Source: Ruminococcus sp. (lineage in GTDB: Bacteria > Bacillota > Clostridia > Oscillospirales > Ruminococcaceae). Taken from it: a stretch of 37,702 nucleotides of DNA. Where the stretch lies: positions 1 through 37,702 of the forward strand of contig JAFRXL010000004.1 of NCBI GenBank assembly GCA_017441505.1, read 5' to 3'. The number at the start of each line of letters is the position of its first letter. Positions within the stretch are counted from its first letter, which is position 1. The position numbers and the translations under genes are program-made. This document shows, one piece after another, positions 26,041-34,244 of the stretch. Below the pieces are notes generated by a model that was given only the letters and a program-made list of their open reading frames with translations, searched no databases and was not told the origin of the DNA.

Positions 26041-27414
26041 TTACTTATAGAGATTATTTCTTATACAGAGCCTGTTATCGCCTACAGCAGAAAAAGTACA
26101 CATTGCGAAGAGTATGTCGGTAGCACCGACCTGCTGAGCGAAACTTGCTGCATTGAGGTCGAAATATCTCATATCGCAAAGATAGATGTCCTCGAAAGAG
26201 TATGTAAGGAATGGCAGAAGTGCATTTCCGTAGCTGTCCTTGAAAATGATAAGTCTTCTTCCGTTTTTGACATTTGTTTGAACGTGAGCGATTCTGTTAT
26301 CCATGCCAAAGACATAGTAATATCCGGAAGGAGTGAGATTATCCGGCGGAACGAGCAGAGCAACGTCGATAGGATCATTGAACGATGTGTCGTACTGAGT
26401 TACAGTCACCTCGTCCTTAGGCTTATAGTAGACGAATTCCTCAGGATTATTCAGAAGCGAAGAGCTTTGGGTATAGCTGTAGTATGTTCCGAGGAAATCA
26501 TGAAGGTGAAGTTCCTCGTAGGCAGAAAGGTTTTTGAATGGGAGCTTAGCCAGTTGAGCAAATTCCTGAGCGGCGTAGAAAGCTCCGAGAGCAAGCCAGT
26601 GATGATCTGTGCGGGCATAGATCTCCTCTGATTTATGGTTCAGCAAAGTATGGTAAACGTCCACCGGAACAGCTTTCTGCAATGCATCGGATATAGAAAA
26701 GATGTCGATTTTTTCATCTGCCGACAGACTTTTATAGTTCGACGGCAGATACATACTGCAAGGTGTAGGTATTACCATTGACCATACATTCACACTTGGA
26801 AGCTGAGTTTTGTATTCGTCCACGAATGAAGCATATTCGAGCTCACGTCCGAGACCGCCGCCGTAAAGCGGAATGCCACGTTTGTTGACAACGAGAATGC
26901 TGTTGCTTATTTCTCCGCCCTCTGCCGCAGGTTCTTCTGCTGAAACCGGAGGTTTAGTGGTGACCACAGTCGGCTCTGTCTGACCTTCAGCAAGTGACAA
27001 AGTTGTAGTGAAGCGGTTTGACTGAGGAGGTTTTGTAGTGACTGTAATAGGTTTTGGAGCTTTTACGGGAGTGCCGTATAGCTCAGCACCTTCATTTTCG
27101 TCACCGTATTTTCTGCCTTTAAGGGGAGTTATATTTGATGCAATAAATTTTTTTATCTGAGTTCTGTTGTGCACAGTATCATCGAAATGATCGGCAATGC
27201 CGCCGGTAAAGTCACCCTTGAAATATTTTTTCAGAGTGAACTCAGGCATTTCGGTGAGCACACGGTTTTCGTCATCGGCTACTTTTTCATGCGGCATCAG
27301 CAGAAGGTACACCGCACCTGAAATAAGCATAACAACTATGACGATTATATTGATAAGTGCAGCAAGATTAGTTTTGAAGACCGTATTCCTGCTGTTTTGG
27401 TTTTTATCTGACAT
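26041..27414 (-). CDS. DHHW / AlgX-like SGNH-type acyltransferase partner protein
   Basis: The 457-residue protein has an N-terminal membrane helix (about 18-40), a Pro/Thr-rich linker (about 115-165) and an extracellular domain. Two motifs fit an AlgX/AlgJ-like active site: ARTDHHW (D270, H271, H272) and FKDSYGN (S393 as nucleophile). Such proteins complete O-acetylation of surface polysaccharides with an MBOAT protein that brings the acyl group across the membrane. The MBOAT gene lies directly upstream with a 10-base gap. The polymer is unknown. Confidence 0.9.
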   Translation of the reverse strand: MSDKNQNSRNTVFKTNLAALINIIVIVVMLISGAVYLLLMPHEKVADDENRVLTEMPEFTLKKYFKGDFTGGIADHFDDTVHNRTQIKKFIASNITPLKGRKYGDENEGAELYGTPVKAPKPITVTTKPPQSNRFTTTLSLAEGQTEPTVVTTKPPVSAEEPAAEGGEISNSILVVNKRGIPLYGGGLGRELEYASFVDEYKTQLPSVNVWSMVIPTPCSMYLPSNYKSLSADEKIDIFSISDALQKAVPVDVYHTLLNHKSEEIYARTDHHWLALGAFYAAQEFAQLAKLPFKNLSAYEELHLHDFLGTYYSYTQSSSLLNNPEEFVYYKPKDEVTVTQYDTSFNDPIDVALLVPPDNLTPSGYYYVFGMDNRIAHVQTNVKNGRRLIIFKDSYGNALLPFLTYSFEDIYLCDMRYFDLNAASFAQQVGATDILFAMCTFSAVGDNRLCIRNNLYK

Positions 27415-27424
27415 TTTTATCGCC

Positions 27425-28825
27425 TCAGAATCGGAAATAAAGGAATGGGTGAGTAGTCTGATCTACGAGCATAATACTTGTGAGCAGAAGAAGTGCCGCT
27501 GAGATAAGTGTAGCTGCTGCGGATGAAACAGTCTTGCTCACGGTCAACTTTCCGGAAATATATTTGATACCGGAAATCAGCGGGAAACAGAGGATAACGG
27601 CAAGTATTACAAGATACATATTATTAACAAGTGTTATCCTGTCTGAAAGAGATACAGCTCCGCTGCTGGTGAACGGGAAAAGTGCCTTGAAGAAGCTTTT
27701 AAGTTCGTCAAGATCCTCGAAATAGAAAATACCGAATCCAATGATTATCACTATCTTATTATAGATGTGTCTGATTATTAATGGTATTCTCTTCATGCGT
27801 TTTTTGCCGATGAGAGTTTCGAGCATAATGAAGATACCGAAGTAAAGTCCCCATATGACGAAATTCCAGCCTGCACCGTGCCATATGCCTGTACACAGCC
27901 ATACGAGCATAAGACTTGCATATTTTCTTCTCTTACCGAATATTGGTATATAGAGAAGGTAGTCTTTGAAGAATGTGCCGAGCGAAATATGCCAACGCTG
28001 CCAGAATTCAGTTATATCCTTGCACATGAAAGGGTGCTTGAAATTCTCGTTGAAGTGGAAACCGAAGATTCTTCCGAGTCCTATAGCGATGTCCGAATAT
28101 CCCGAAAAATCGAAATATACCTGCATTGCGTAAACTGCCGCACCTATCCATGCAGCAGTTGCAGATGCATTGTCTATATCTCCGAGAAGTCTTTCAGCAA
28201 CGATACTCAGCTGGTCAGCGATGACCACTTTTTTAGCAAGTCCGAGGATCATTCTGTTGAAGCCGCTTGCAATGTCCGGAAGATCGGCTTTACGGTTCTC
28301 GATCTCGTCCTCAATGGTGCTGTACCTGACTATCGGACCGGCTATAAGCTGAGGGAAAAACGATATGTAGAGCAGAAATTTCCTGAAACTCCTCTGCGGT
28401 CTGACAGTTTCCCACAGACAGTCCAATATGTATGAGATAGTCTGGAAAGTATAGAAACTGATTCCGATAGGGAGTTTAATATCCGGTACGGGCAGTGAAA
28501 TATTCAATAAATGATTGAAATTTTCAACAATGAATCCGCTGTACTTGAATACAACGAGCATAAGAATATCGAAGGAAACGGCTGCGGCTGCGGAGAGTTT
28601 TCCCTCTCTTGACGAGCCGAATCTTCCTATAAGAAGTCCTGCACTGTAGTTAACGCCTGCACTGAGGATAAGCAGCAGAATGTACACAGGTTCGCCCCAT
28701 GCATAAAAGATCAGTGAAAAGATAAGAAGAACCGTATTTTTAGCTTTAGTTCCTCTTGCAAAGTAGTAAGTTATCAGGCAGACAGGCAGGAAGATGTAGA
28801 TGAAAAAAAGTCTTGAAAAGACCAT
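27425..28825 (-). CDS. MBOAT-family O-acyltransferase (AlgI/DltB-like)
   Basis: The 466-residue polytopic protein has about ten helices. The family signature is clear: FWQRWHISLGTFFKDYLLYIP followed by CTGIWHGAGWNFVIWG, with the conserved catalytic histidine in WHGAGW. MBOAT proteins move acyl groups to extracellular acceptors. With the downstream DHHW/AlgX-like protein it should form a surface-polysaccharide acylation system. The in-frame ATG at 28852 is rejected; AAGGCGG precedes the ATG at 28825. A MITE-like element lies in the leader just upstream. Confidence 0.94.
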   Translation of the reverse strand: MVFSRLFFIYIFLPVCLITYYFARGTKAKNTVLLIFSLIFYAWGEPVYILLLILSAGVNYSAGLLIGRFGSSREGKLSAAAAVSFDILMLVVFKYSGFIVENFNHLLNISLPVPDIKLPIGISFYTFQTISYILDCLWETVRPQRSFRKFLLYISFFPQLIAGPIVRYSTIEDEIENRKADLPDIASGFNRMILGLAKKVVIADQLSIVAERLLGDIDNASATAAWIGAAVYAMQVYFDFSGYSDIAIGLGRIFGFHFNENFKHPFMCKDITEFWQRWHISLGTFFKDYLLYIPIFGKRRKYASLMLVWLCTGIWHGAGWNFVIWGLYFGIFIMLETLIGKKRMKRIPLIIRHIYNKIVIIIGFGIFYFEDLDELKSFFKALFPFTSSGAVSLSDRITLVNNMYLVILAVILCFPLISGIKYISGKLTVSKTVSSAAATLISAALLLLTSIMLVDQTTHPFLYFRF

Positions 28826-28844
28826 TATATGACCGCCTTTATAG

Positions 28845-28927
28845 GGAAACACCGCACAAAGCCCGTCTGACGGCTTTGCACTGGATCTACTGGCGTATTT
28901 TCAGCACAAGCTTTGTGCGGTGTTACC
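28845..28927. mobile_element. 83-bp MITE-like element in the MBOAT leader
   Basis: The 18-bp terminal inverted repeats GG[A/T]AACACCGCACAAAGC differ at one base (28845-28862 against the complement of 28910-28927). Both ends are flanked by the same four bases, ATAG (28841-28844 and 28928-28931), as expected of a target duplication. No ORF is inside. An inner arm GGCTTTG could pair with CAAAGCC of the left end as an alternative fold. It lies between the promoter and the ribosome binding site of the MBOAT gene. Confidence 0.75.
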
Positions 28928-28962
28928 ATAGATAATTGTACACATTGTAAATGGACTATTTT

Positions 28963-28991
28963 ATTATACACTATGATAATGCGGATTTCAA
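28963..28991 (-). promoter_or_regulatory. Promoter of the MBOAT-DHHW-phosphoesterase operon
   Basis: On the minus strand TTGAAA (28991-28986) and TATAAT (28968-28963) are 17 bases apart. The leader of about 130 nt includes the MITE-like element. Confidence 0.75.
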
Positions 28992-29030
28992 TAGAATCCT
29001 GTAACTTTTACAAATTTTTTGCACAGCAAA

Positions 29031-29050
29031 GCCGCAGATGATACTGCGGC
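29031..29050 (-). terminator. Weak stem-loop after the TtcA-like gene
   Basis: GCCGCAG and CTGCGGC enclose a six-base loop just after the stop codon. No proper T-run follows on the minus strand, so termination is uncertain. Confidence 0.35.
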
Positions 29051-29055
29051 AAAGT

Positions 29056-29916
29056 TTATGTATATTTTTTATTTATAGTCCCACGGACTGTTATCCCCTT
29101 ATCGTAGTCATCGAGGAAGTGATGATATTCGCTGCCGTCGTGATAAGACATAAGAGTCCGCAGATTGACGTTCTCTGCACTGCGGAAGATATTCATATCA
29201 ACTGCCGGATTAGTCTTGCGGAGTTGTTTCAGCAGCATTTTTATCTCATATCTTTTTGAGCCGGCTTCTTCGTCCGAACGCTTCTCAGACATACGGCAGG
29301 CACATTGTATAAAGCTCAGACCGCAGTGTTCAGCCCATGAGATAACGTCATTTTCACGAATGAGGTAGAGTGGACGTATCAGCTGTACACCGGCGTAGTT
29401 TTCACTGTGCAGCTTTGGGAGCATGGTCTGCATCTGAGAACCGTAGAGCATCCCCATGAGGATAGTCTCGATAACATCGTCAAAGTGGTGACCAAGAGCT
29501 ATTTTGCTGCAGCCCAGTTCCTGAGCTTTCTTGTACAGCCAGCCTCTTCTGAGCCTTGCACACAGAAAGCAGGGATTGTCTCCGGAGCTTTCAGCAGAGC
29601 CGAATATTTTAGTATCGTAAATCTGTATTGGCAGTCCGAGAATTTCAGCGTTCCGGATTATTTTGTCACGGTTGACCTTATCATACCCGGGGTCCATGAC
29701 CACATATTCTATACTGAAATCCGGCTTGCCGAAGCTTTGCAGGAGTTGCAGGCATTTCGCCATAAGCATGGAGTCTTTGCCTCCGGATATGCAGATAGCG
29801 ATGCGGTCGCCGTCCTCAATGAGTTTGTAGTCTGATATAGCTTTGTTGAACTTTTTCCATATCTCCTTGTTGAAAACCGAGAGTACGGACTGGCAGTAAA
29901 TATCATTTAAGTGCAT
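29056..29916 (-). CDS. TtcA-like PP-loop tRNA thiolation protein
   Basis: The 286-residue protein has the PP-loop ATP pyrophosphatase motif ISGGKDSM (44-50) and the TtcA-type cysteines: C116 and C119 in NPCFLCARLRRG and C205 or C207 in FIQCACR. These fit a 4Fe-4S cluster as in tRNA 2-thiocytidine (position 32) synthesis. ALGHHFDDVIET is also conserved in the family. The tRNA target is assumed. AAGAGGTGAA precedes the ATG. It lies downstream of the phosphofructokinase gene behind a weak terminator. Confidence 0.88.
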   Translation of the reverse strand: MHLNDIYCQSVLSVFNKEIWKKFNKAISDYKLIEDGDRIAICISGGKDSMLMAKCLQLLQSFGKPDFSIEYVVMDPGYDKVNRDKIIRNAEILGLPIQIYDTKIFGSAESSGDNPCFLCARLRRGWLYKKAQELGCSKIALGHHFDDVIETILMGMLYGSQMQTMLPKLHSENYAGVQLIRPLYLIRENDVISWAEHCGLSFIQCACRMSEKRSDEEAGSKRYEIKMLLKQLRKTNPAVDMNIFRSAENVNLRTLMSYHDGSEYHHFLDDYDKGITVRGTINKKYT

Positions 29917-29937
29917 AAAAGTTCACCTCTTAGTAAA

Positions 29938-29968
29938 TGTAAAGGCTGCCGCAAACAGCAGCAGCCTG
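29938..29968 (-). terminator. Terminator after phosphofructokinase
   Basis: On the minus strand AGGCTGC pairs with GCAGCCT around an 11-base loop and is followed by TTTACATTT, a modest T-run. Confidence 0.55.
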
Positions 29969-29976
29969 AAAGAAGC

Positions 29977-31059
29977 TTAGTCACCGAAAGAAACACCGAT
30001 GTCACGGGCAGCGATAACGATATGATCCTCGGTATCGACAAATTTTGTTTTACCGGCTATATCTTCAAGTTTGTTTGAAGTTATCTTGTTGCCGATCTTA
30101 GCGACTGTTCTTCCGTATTTTTCCTTAGCGATCATATAAGCGGCATGAACTCCGAACTGAGTTGAAAGAACACGGTCGTAAGCACTCGGAGCACCTCCAC
30201 GGAGCATATGTCCTGGGACGCAAACTCTTGCTTCCATACCGGTATTTGCCTGTATCTGGGCAGCTATACGGCTTGTAGCAGTAATGATACCAGCCTCAGC
30301 ACGCTTTTTAGCTCTTTCCTTTTTCTTCATTTTAGCTTCGTTTACATCAAAAGCACCCTCAGCAACAGCGAGAATCGAGAATGTCTTTCCCGAAGCACTT
30401 CTTGCCATGACAGCATCACAGACCTTGTCTATATCGTAAGGTATCTCAGGAATGAGGATTATATCAGCACCACCGGCGATACCGGCATTGAGTGTGAGCC
30501 ATCCTGCTTTATTTCCCATTATTTCGCAAACAAGTATACGTGAGTGGCTTCCAGCTGTAGTGTGAAGACGGTCGATAACATCAGTAGCGATGTCAACAGC
30601 GGTGTGGAAACCGAAAGTAACGTCAGTACCGTAAATATCGTTATCAATGGTCTTTGGCAGACCGATAACGTTGAGTCCTTCATCAGCAAGGAGCTTGGAA
30701 GTTTTGTGAGTGCCGTTTCCTCCGAGGGTAAGGAGACAATCGAGCTTCTGCTTTTTGTAGGTCTCCTTCATATTTTTCACTTTGTCGACATTATCGTCGC
30801 CGATTATCTGCATCATTTTGAACGGCTGACGCTTTGTACCGAAGATAGTTCCGCCCTGGGTGAGTATGCCTGAGAATGAGGAAGGGGACATATCCTTGCA
30901 AAGGTTATTAATAAGTCCGTAGTAGCCGTTTGAGATGCCGACTATCTCAACATTATCCTCACCGAATCTTTCGTAGCAGGCTTTTGCGACACCACGTATA
31001 GTGGCGTTAAGTCCGGGACAGTCGCCGCCGCTTGTAAGAATGCCTATTCTTCTTTTCAT
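29977..31059 (-). CDS. pfkA: 6-phosphofructokinase
   Basis: The 360-residue protein phosphorylates fructose 6-phosphate in glycolysis. It has TSGGDCPGLNA (from about 9), LTQGGTIFGTKR, GGNGTHKT (113-120), the catalytic PKTIDND (D139) and the substrate loop EIMGNKAGWL. The residue matching E. coli Gly104 is glycine (G116), which favours ATP. The residue matching Gly124 is lysine (K136), as in PPi-dependent and some ATP-dependent long PFKs. ATP is the more likely donor, but this is not certain. The start is set at the second ATG (31059), nine bases after GGAGG; the ATG at 31065 is only three bases away. Confidence 0.93.
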   Translation of the reverse strand: MKRRIGILTSGGDCPGLNATIRGVAKACYERFGEDNVEIVGISNGYYGLINNLCKDMSPSSFSGILTQGGTIFGTKRQPFKMMQIIGDDNVDKVKNMKETYKKQKLDCLLTLGGNGTHKTSKLLADEGLNVIGLPKTIDNDIYGTDVTFGFHTAVDIATDVIDRLHTTAGSHSRILVCEIMGNKAGWLTLNAGIAGGADIILIPEIPYDIDKVCDAVMARSASGKTFSILAVAEGAFDVNEAKMKKKERAKKRAEAGIITATSRIAAQIQANTGMEARVCVPGHMLRGGAPSAYDRVLSTQFGVHAAYMIAKEKYGRTVAKIGNKITSNKLEDIAGKTKFVDTEDHIVIAARDIGVSFGD

Positions 31060-31102
31060 TATCATATACCTCCGTTAAAAAATTTATGTGAATAAAGCGG
31101 TA

Positions 31103-33322
31103 TTATTTTTTAATATTTTCGTCAAAAACGTCCTGAAGCTTTTCCGGCGGCATAGGTTTTCCGTAGAGGAATCCCTGAGCATAATCACATCCAGCCATTC
31201 GGAGTATGGACTCCTGAACGTTGTTTTCGATACCCTCAGCTATAGTTTCTATCTTTTTGGACTTTGCTATTCTTATAACGGCAGAAACTATTTCATAAGC
31301 GATATTATCATGCTCAATATCGGTTATGAAAGAGCGGTCGAGTTTGAGCAGGGTTATCGGGAGTATCTGGAGATAGCTCAGTGACGAATAACCTGTACCG
31401 AAATCGTCCATAGCGAGCTTTACTCCGAGCTCACGAAGCTTGTTCATCTGAGAAACAGCAAAATCTATATCGTTGAGGGCGAGGCTCTCTGTAAGTTCGA
31501 CTTCAAGCCACTGAGGTTCAAGACCGGATTTAGCAAGAGCGTCAAAGACTTTTTCTTTCAGGTCGGACTGGTAGAAGTCGGCTGAGGTGAAGTTTATGGA
31601 CATTACAATATTTGGGTAGCCCATTTTCTGCCAGAGCTTATTCTGACGGCAGCCCTCATTGAGTACGAACTCGCTTATCTTGCTGATAAGGTGACTTCTT
31701 TCAGCGATAGGCACGAAAGCATCCGGACTGATTATAGAGCCGTCCGGCTTTATCCAGCGGATAAGAGCCTCAACGCCCATCAGCTTGCCGGTAGCAAGAT
31801 TGATCTTAGGCTGATAGAAGAGCTGGAGCTCATTATTTTCAATAGCAAGTCCGAGAGCTTTTTCAAGTTCGGTATTGCCGATGATAGAGTCGTGCATACT
31901 TGGCTCATAAGCACATATAACGCCCTGATTTCCTGTGCTGGATTTGAGGGCAAACTCTGCGTGTTCCATAACATCGAGGAATGAGCTTCCGTCGTCCGGC
32001 ATTCTGGAATATCCGGCTGAGCAGTTCAGGTTAATTGAAGCGAGCTCGTCGACAGCGAGCTGAGCGAATTCCTCCTGAATGGAACGAACTGTACGGACAG
32101 GGAGCTCATTATCGCCGTAGTCTTTGAGGATAAGAGCGAAATTATCTCCGCTGACTCTTGCGGCAAGTCCTCCGGGAGTAACGAATTTATAGAGGATATG
32201 AGCGAAATTCTTCAAAACGTAGTTACCGTTCTTGTAGCCGCAGGTATCATTTATGATATGGAATCGGTCAATATCGAGGACTATTATCCAGTATGAATAA
32301 TCAAGGAGGTGGCAGGTATCGTATATCTCCTGACCTGCATCCATGAGCTTATTGCGGTTAGCGATCTCGGTGACTTCATCTATATAAGCGAGACGCTCAA
32401 TGAGGATGTCCTTTTCGTGCTCCTGAGTAATGTCGAGGATAGCTCCTCCGAAGAGCGGCAGGGTGTTGTCGGTACCCTTTATAGACTTATAGCGGTAAGA
32501 GTACCAGCGGTAGACTCCGCCGACTGACTTTATACGCATCTCAATGCTCTTTACTTCGGAAGTGTCTTTTGATTTAACGGCACTGTCAAACTGTATCCTG
32601 TCGTTAGGATGAACGAGTGACCGGAATTCACTTAAAGTTATAGCACTGTTCTTTAGTCCGAGCATTCTTATCATTTCCGGTGAAGCACGGAAATTTTTTC
32701 TGTCGGAGCTCATGATAACACCTATTTCTGCGAGCTCCATTGAGGAATTGAAGAAGTCGTTTGCACTTGCAAGGTTGACTTTCATCTTCTTTATTTCGGT
32801 CAGGTTGAAACCGGTACTCAGGTAAAGCGAGTGCTTTTTCCTTTTTTTAACAAGGGAAGTACTCCATGCTATAGAGGTAACGGTACCGGCTGAATTCTTG
32901 AATCTTGTCTCGTAAGACTGGTTGCCTATTATTTTTTCAAACTCACCGTTGTCGTGAGAGTTCATACCAAATGCTTTGAGGACGGCAGATTTTTTATTGG
33001 AATCGCCCTCGGAAACTCCAAGAAGATCACGTATCTTCCTGTTCATGAAAATATATGAGAAATCGTCGCTCCATATTATCATCTCAGTGTTGAGGTCTTC
33101 TGTTATCTTGACTATCTCGGATTCTCCGACTGAGCTGCCATATCTTTTATATATCCAGCTTATTAGAGTGAGTATGATAGACATGAATATGATAGAAGAA
33201 ACATAGACGATGATAGTCGGCATTGCCTGCTCAGGGAAGTAGAAGCAATAAGCTACGACAACTGCGGTGGCGGCTGTGATAACGAGAGTCGCTGCCAAAG
33301 GGTTGAAAGTATTCTTTTTCAA
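31103..33322 (-). CDS. Membrane PAS/degenerate-GGDEF/EAL protein, likely c-di-GMP phosphodiesterase
   Basis: The 739-residue protein has two N-terminal helices (about 10-30 and 36-57), two PAS-like regions (about 75-180 and 190-305), a GGDEF domain (about 308-470) and an EAL domain (about 482-730). The GGDEF site reads SGDNF (391-395) and is probably inactive as a cyclase. The EAL site looks complete: VEAL (517-520), N577, E612 (ELTES), DDFGTGYSS (639-647), K660 and D662 (KLDRS), E696 (EGIEN) and QGFLYGKP. It should hydrolyse c-di-GMP in response to a PAS-sensed signal. The start is TTG, eight bases after AGGAGG. It is divergent from the two-component system. Confidence 0.92.
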   Translation of the reverse strand: MKKNTFNPLAATLVITAATAVVVAYCFYFPEQAMPTIIVYVSSIIFMSIILTLISWIYKRYGSSVGESEIVKITEDLNTEMIIWSDDFSYIFMNRKIRDLLGVSEGDSNKKSAVLKAFGMNSHDNGEFEKIIGNQSYETRFKNSAGTVTSIAWSTSLVKKRKKHSLYLSTGFNLTEIKKMKVNLASANDFFNSSMELAEIGVIMSSDRKNFRASPEMIRMLGLKNSAITLSEFRSLVHPNDRIQFDSAVKSKDTSEVKSIEMRIKSVGGVYRWYSYRYKSIKGTDNTLPLFGGAILDITQEHEKDILIERLAYIDEVTEIANRNKLMDAGQEIYDTCHLLDYSYWIIVLDIDRFHIINDTCGYKNGNYVLKNFAHILYKFVTPGGLAARVSGDNFALILKDYGDNELPVRTVRSIQEEFAQLAVDELASINLNCSAGYSRMPDDGSSFLDVMEHAEFALKSSTGNQGVICAYEPSMHDSIIGNTELEKALGLAIENNELQLFYQPKINLATGKLMGVEALIRWIKPDGSIISPDAFVPIAERSHLISKISEFVLNEGCRQNKLWQKMGYPNIVMSINFTSADFYQSDLKEKVFDALAKSGLEPQWLEVELTESLALNDIDFAVSQMNKLRELGVKLAMDDFGTGYSSLSYLQILPITLLKLDRSFITDIEHDNIAYEIVSAVIRIAKSKKIETIAEGIENNVQESILRMAGCDYAQGFLYGKPMPPEKLQDVFDENIKK

Positions 33323-33355
33323 AGTGACCGCCTCCTAAACAAAAATATCAATTAT

Positions 33356-33384
33356 ATTATAGCAAATTTTACTGAAAATGTCAA
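33356..33384 (-). promoter_or_regulatory. Promoter of the EAL gene
   Basis: On the minus strand TTGACA (33384-33379) and TATAAT (33361-33356) are 17 bases apart, a perfect consensus. Its -35 box overlaps a direct-repeat array that may bind the neighbouring response regulator. Confidence 0.87.
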
Positions 33385-33419
33385 CTGAATTTTACACATC
33401 GGATACATTTTTGATAAAC
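33381..33419. promoter_or_regulatory. 11-bp-period direct repeats, possible response-regulator site
   Basis: TCAACT, TTACAC, ATACAT and ATAAAC start at 33381, 33392, 33403 and 33414, each separated by five bases. This is the layout of PhoB/OmpR-family boxes. The 12-mer AACTGAATTTTA (33383-33394) recurs exactly at 35767-35778. Binding here would cover the -35 box of the divergent EAL gene. Confidence 0.45.
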
Positions 33420-33431
33420 TTGACCGGAAAG

Positions 33432-33482
33432 AACAAGAATTTTTCATGAAATGAACACATTTGCATGATAAAATGTTATAAT
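33432..33482 (+). promoter_or_regulatory. Promoter region of the two-component operon, with OmpR-type boxes
   Basis: Hexamers AACAAG, TTCATG, AACACA and ATGATA start every 11 bases from 33432. AAATGAACACATT (33449-33461) is identical to 35793-35805. TAAAAT (33469-33474) lies nine bases after AACACA, the same distance as in the second promoter; TATAAT at 33477-33482 is another possible -10 box. No good -35 box is present, as expected of an activator-dependent promoter. Autoregulation is inferred. Confidence 0.5.
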
Positions 33483-33495
33483 AGTAATATAAAAG

Positions 33496-33539
33496 AACAG
33501 AGCTGAGATGTATTATTGTGTTATGGAAACGGCTCTGTT
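33496..33539 (+). other. Leader hairpin before the response regulator gene
   Basis: AACAGAGC and GCTCTGTT pair across a 28-base loop in the 5' leader. It is followed by CAAAG and then the ribosome binding site, not by a T-run, so it is probably not a terminator. Confidence 0.4.
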
Positions 33540-33566
33540 TCAAAGAAAAAAACGGAGGTATGATCT

Positions 33567-34244
33567 ATGGCACATATTCTTGTAGTAGACGATGAGATAA
33601 ATATACGAAAAGTGGTAAGGGAGTATGCTGAATTTGAAGGCTTTGAAGTTACCGAAGCTGAAAACGGCATGGAAGCTGTAAGCTTATGTCATAATAATGA
33701 CTATGACCTTATAATAATGGATGTAATGATGCCTCGTCTTGACGGTTATTCCGCTTGCAAGGAGATACACAAAACAAAGCATATCCCTGTGATAATGCTG
33801 TCTGCAAGAGGTGAGGAGTACGATAAGCTCTTTGGATTTGAGATAGGCGTTGACGATTACGTAGTAAAGCCGTTTTCTCCAAAGGAGCTCATGGCGAGAG
33901 TAAAAGTTGTGCTGAAGCGGAATTCAAGACCTGCTGAAACTTCTCAGCCTGACAGATACGTGTTTGAGGGACTTGAAGTCGATATATCCGGCAGAGAGGT
34001 CTATGTCAATGGAGAAAAAGCTTCCATGACTCCAAAGGAGTACGACCTTCTGTTCTATCTTGTAAAAAACAAGAATATAGCTCTTTCAAGGGACAAGCTT
34101 CTTGAAGAGGTATGGGGCTATGATTTCTTTGGTGACGATCGAACTGTTGATACTCATATAAAAATGCTCAGAAACAGTCTTGGGGAGTACAGAAAGTTTA
34201 TCGTTACACTGAGAGGAATGGGATATAAGTTTGAAGCTAATTAA
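33567..34244 (+). CDS. OmpR/PhoB-family response regulator
   Basis: The 225-residue protein has a receiver domain (1-120) with acidic D8 and D9, phospho-acceptor D52 (IIMDVMMP), S79 and K101 (VVKPFSP). A winged-helix DNA-binding domain follows (about 128-225), with MTPKEYDLLFYLVKNKN and DRTVDTHIKMLRNSLG and ending RGMGYKFE. AACGGAGG precedes the ATG. The kinase gene overlaps its end. The stimulus is unknown; naming it PhoP would go beyond the sequence. Candidate binding sites lie upstream of this gene, at the EAL promoter and after the kinase gene. Confidence 0.96.
   Translation: MAHILVVDDEINIRKVVREYAEFEGFEVTEAENGMEAVSLCHNNDYDLIIMDVMMPRLDGYSACKEIHKTKHIPVIMLSARGEEYDKLFGFEIGVDDYVVKPFSPKELMARVKVVLKRNSRPAETSQPDRYVFEGLEVDISGREVYVNGEKASMTPKEYDLLFYLVKNKNIALSRDKLLEEVWGYDFFGDDRTVDTHIKMLRNSLGEYRKFIVTLRGMGYKFEAN

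Noticed and set aside
28845-28927. Rho-independent terminator or attenuator before the MBOAT gene
   Set aside because: No T-run follows the long inverted repeat; the flanking ATAG duplication fits a mobile element better.
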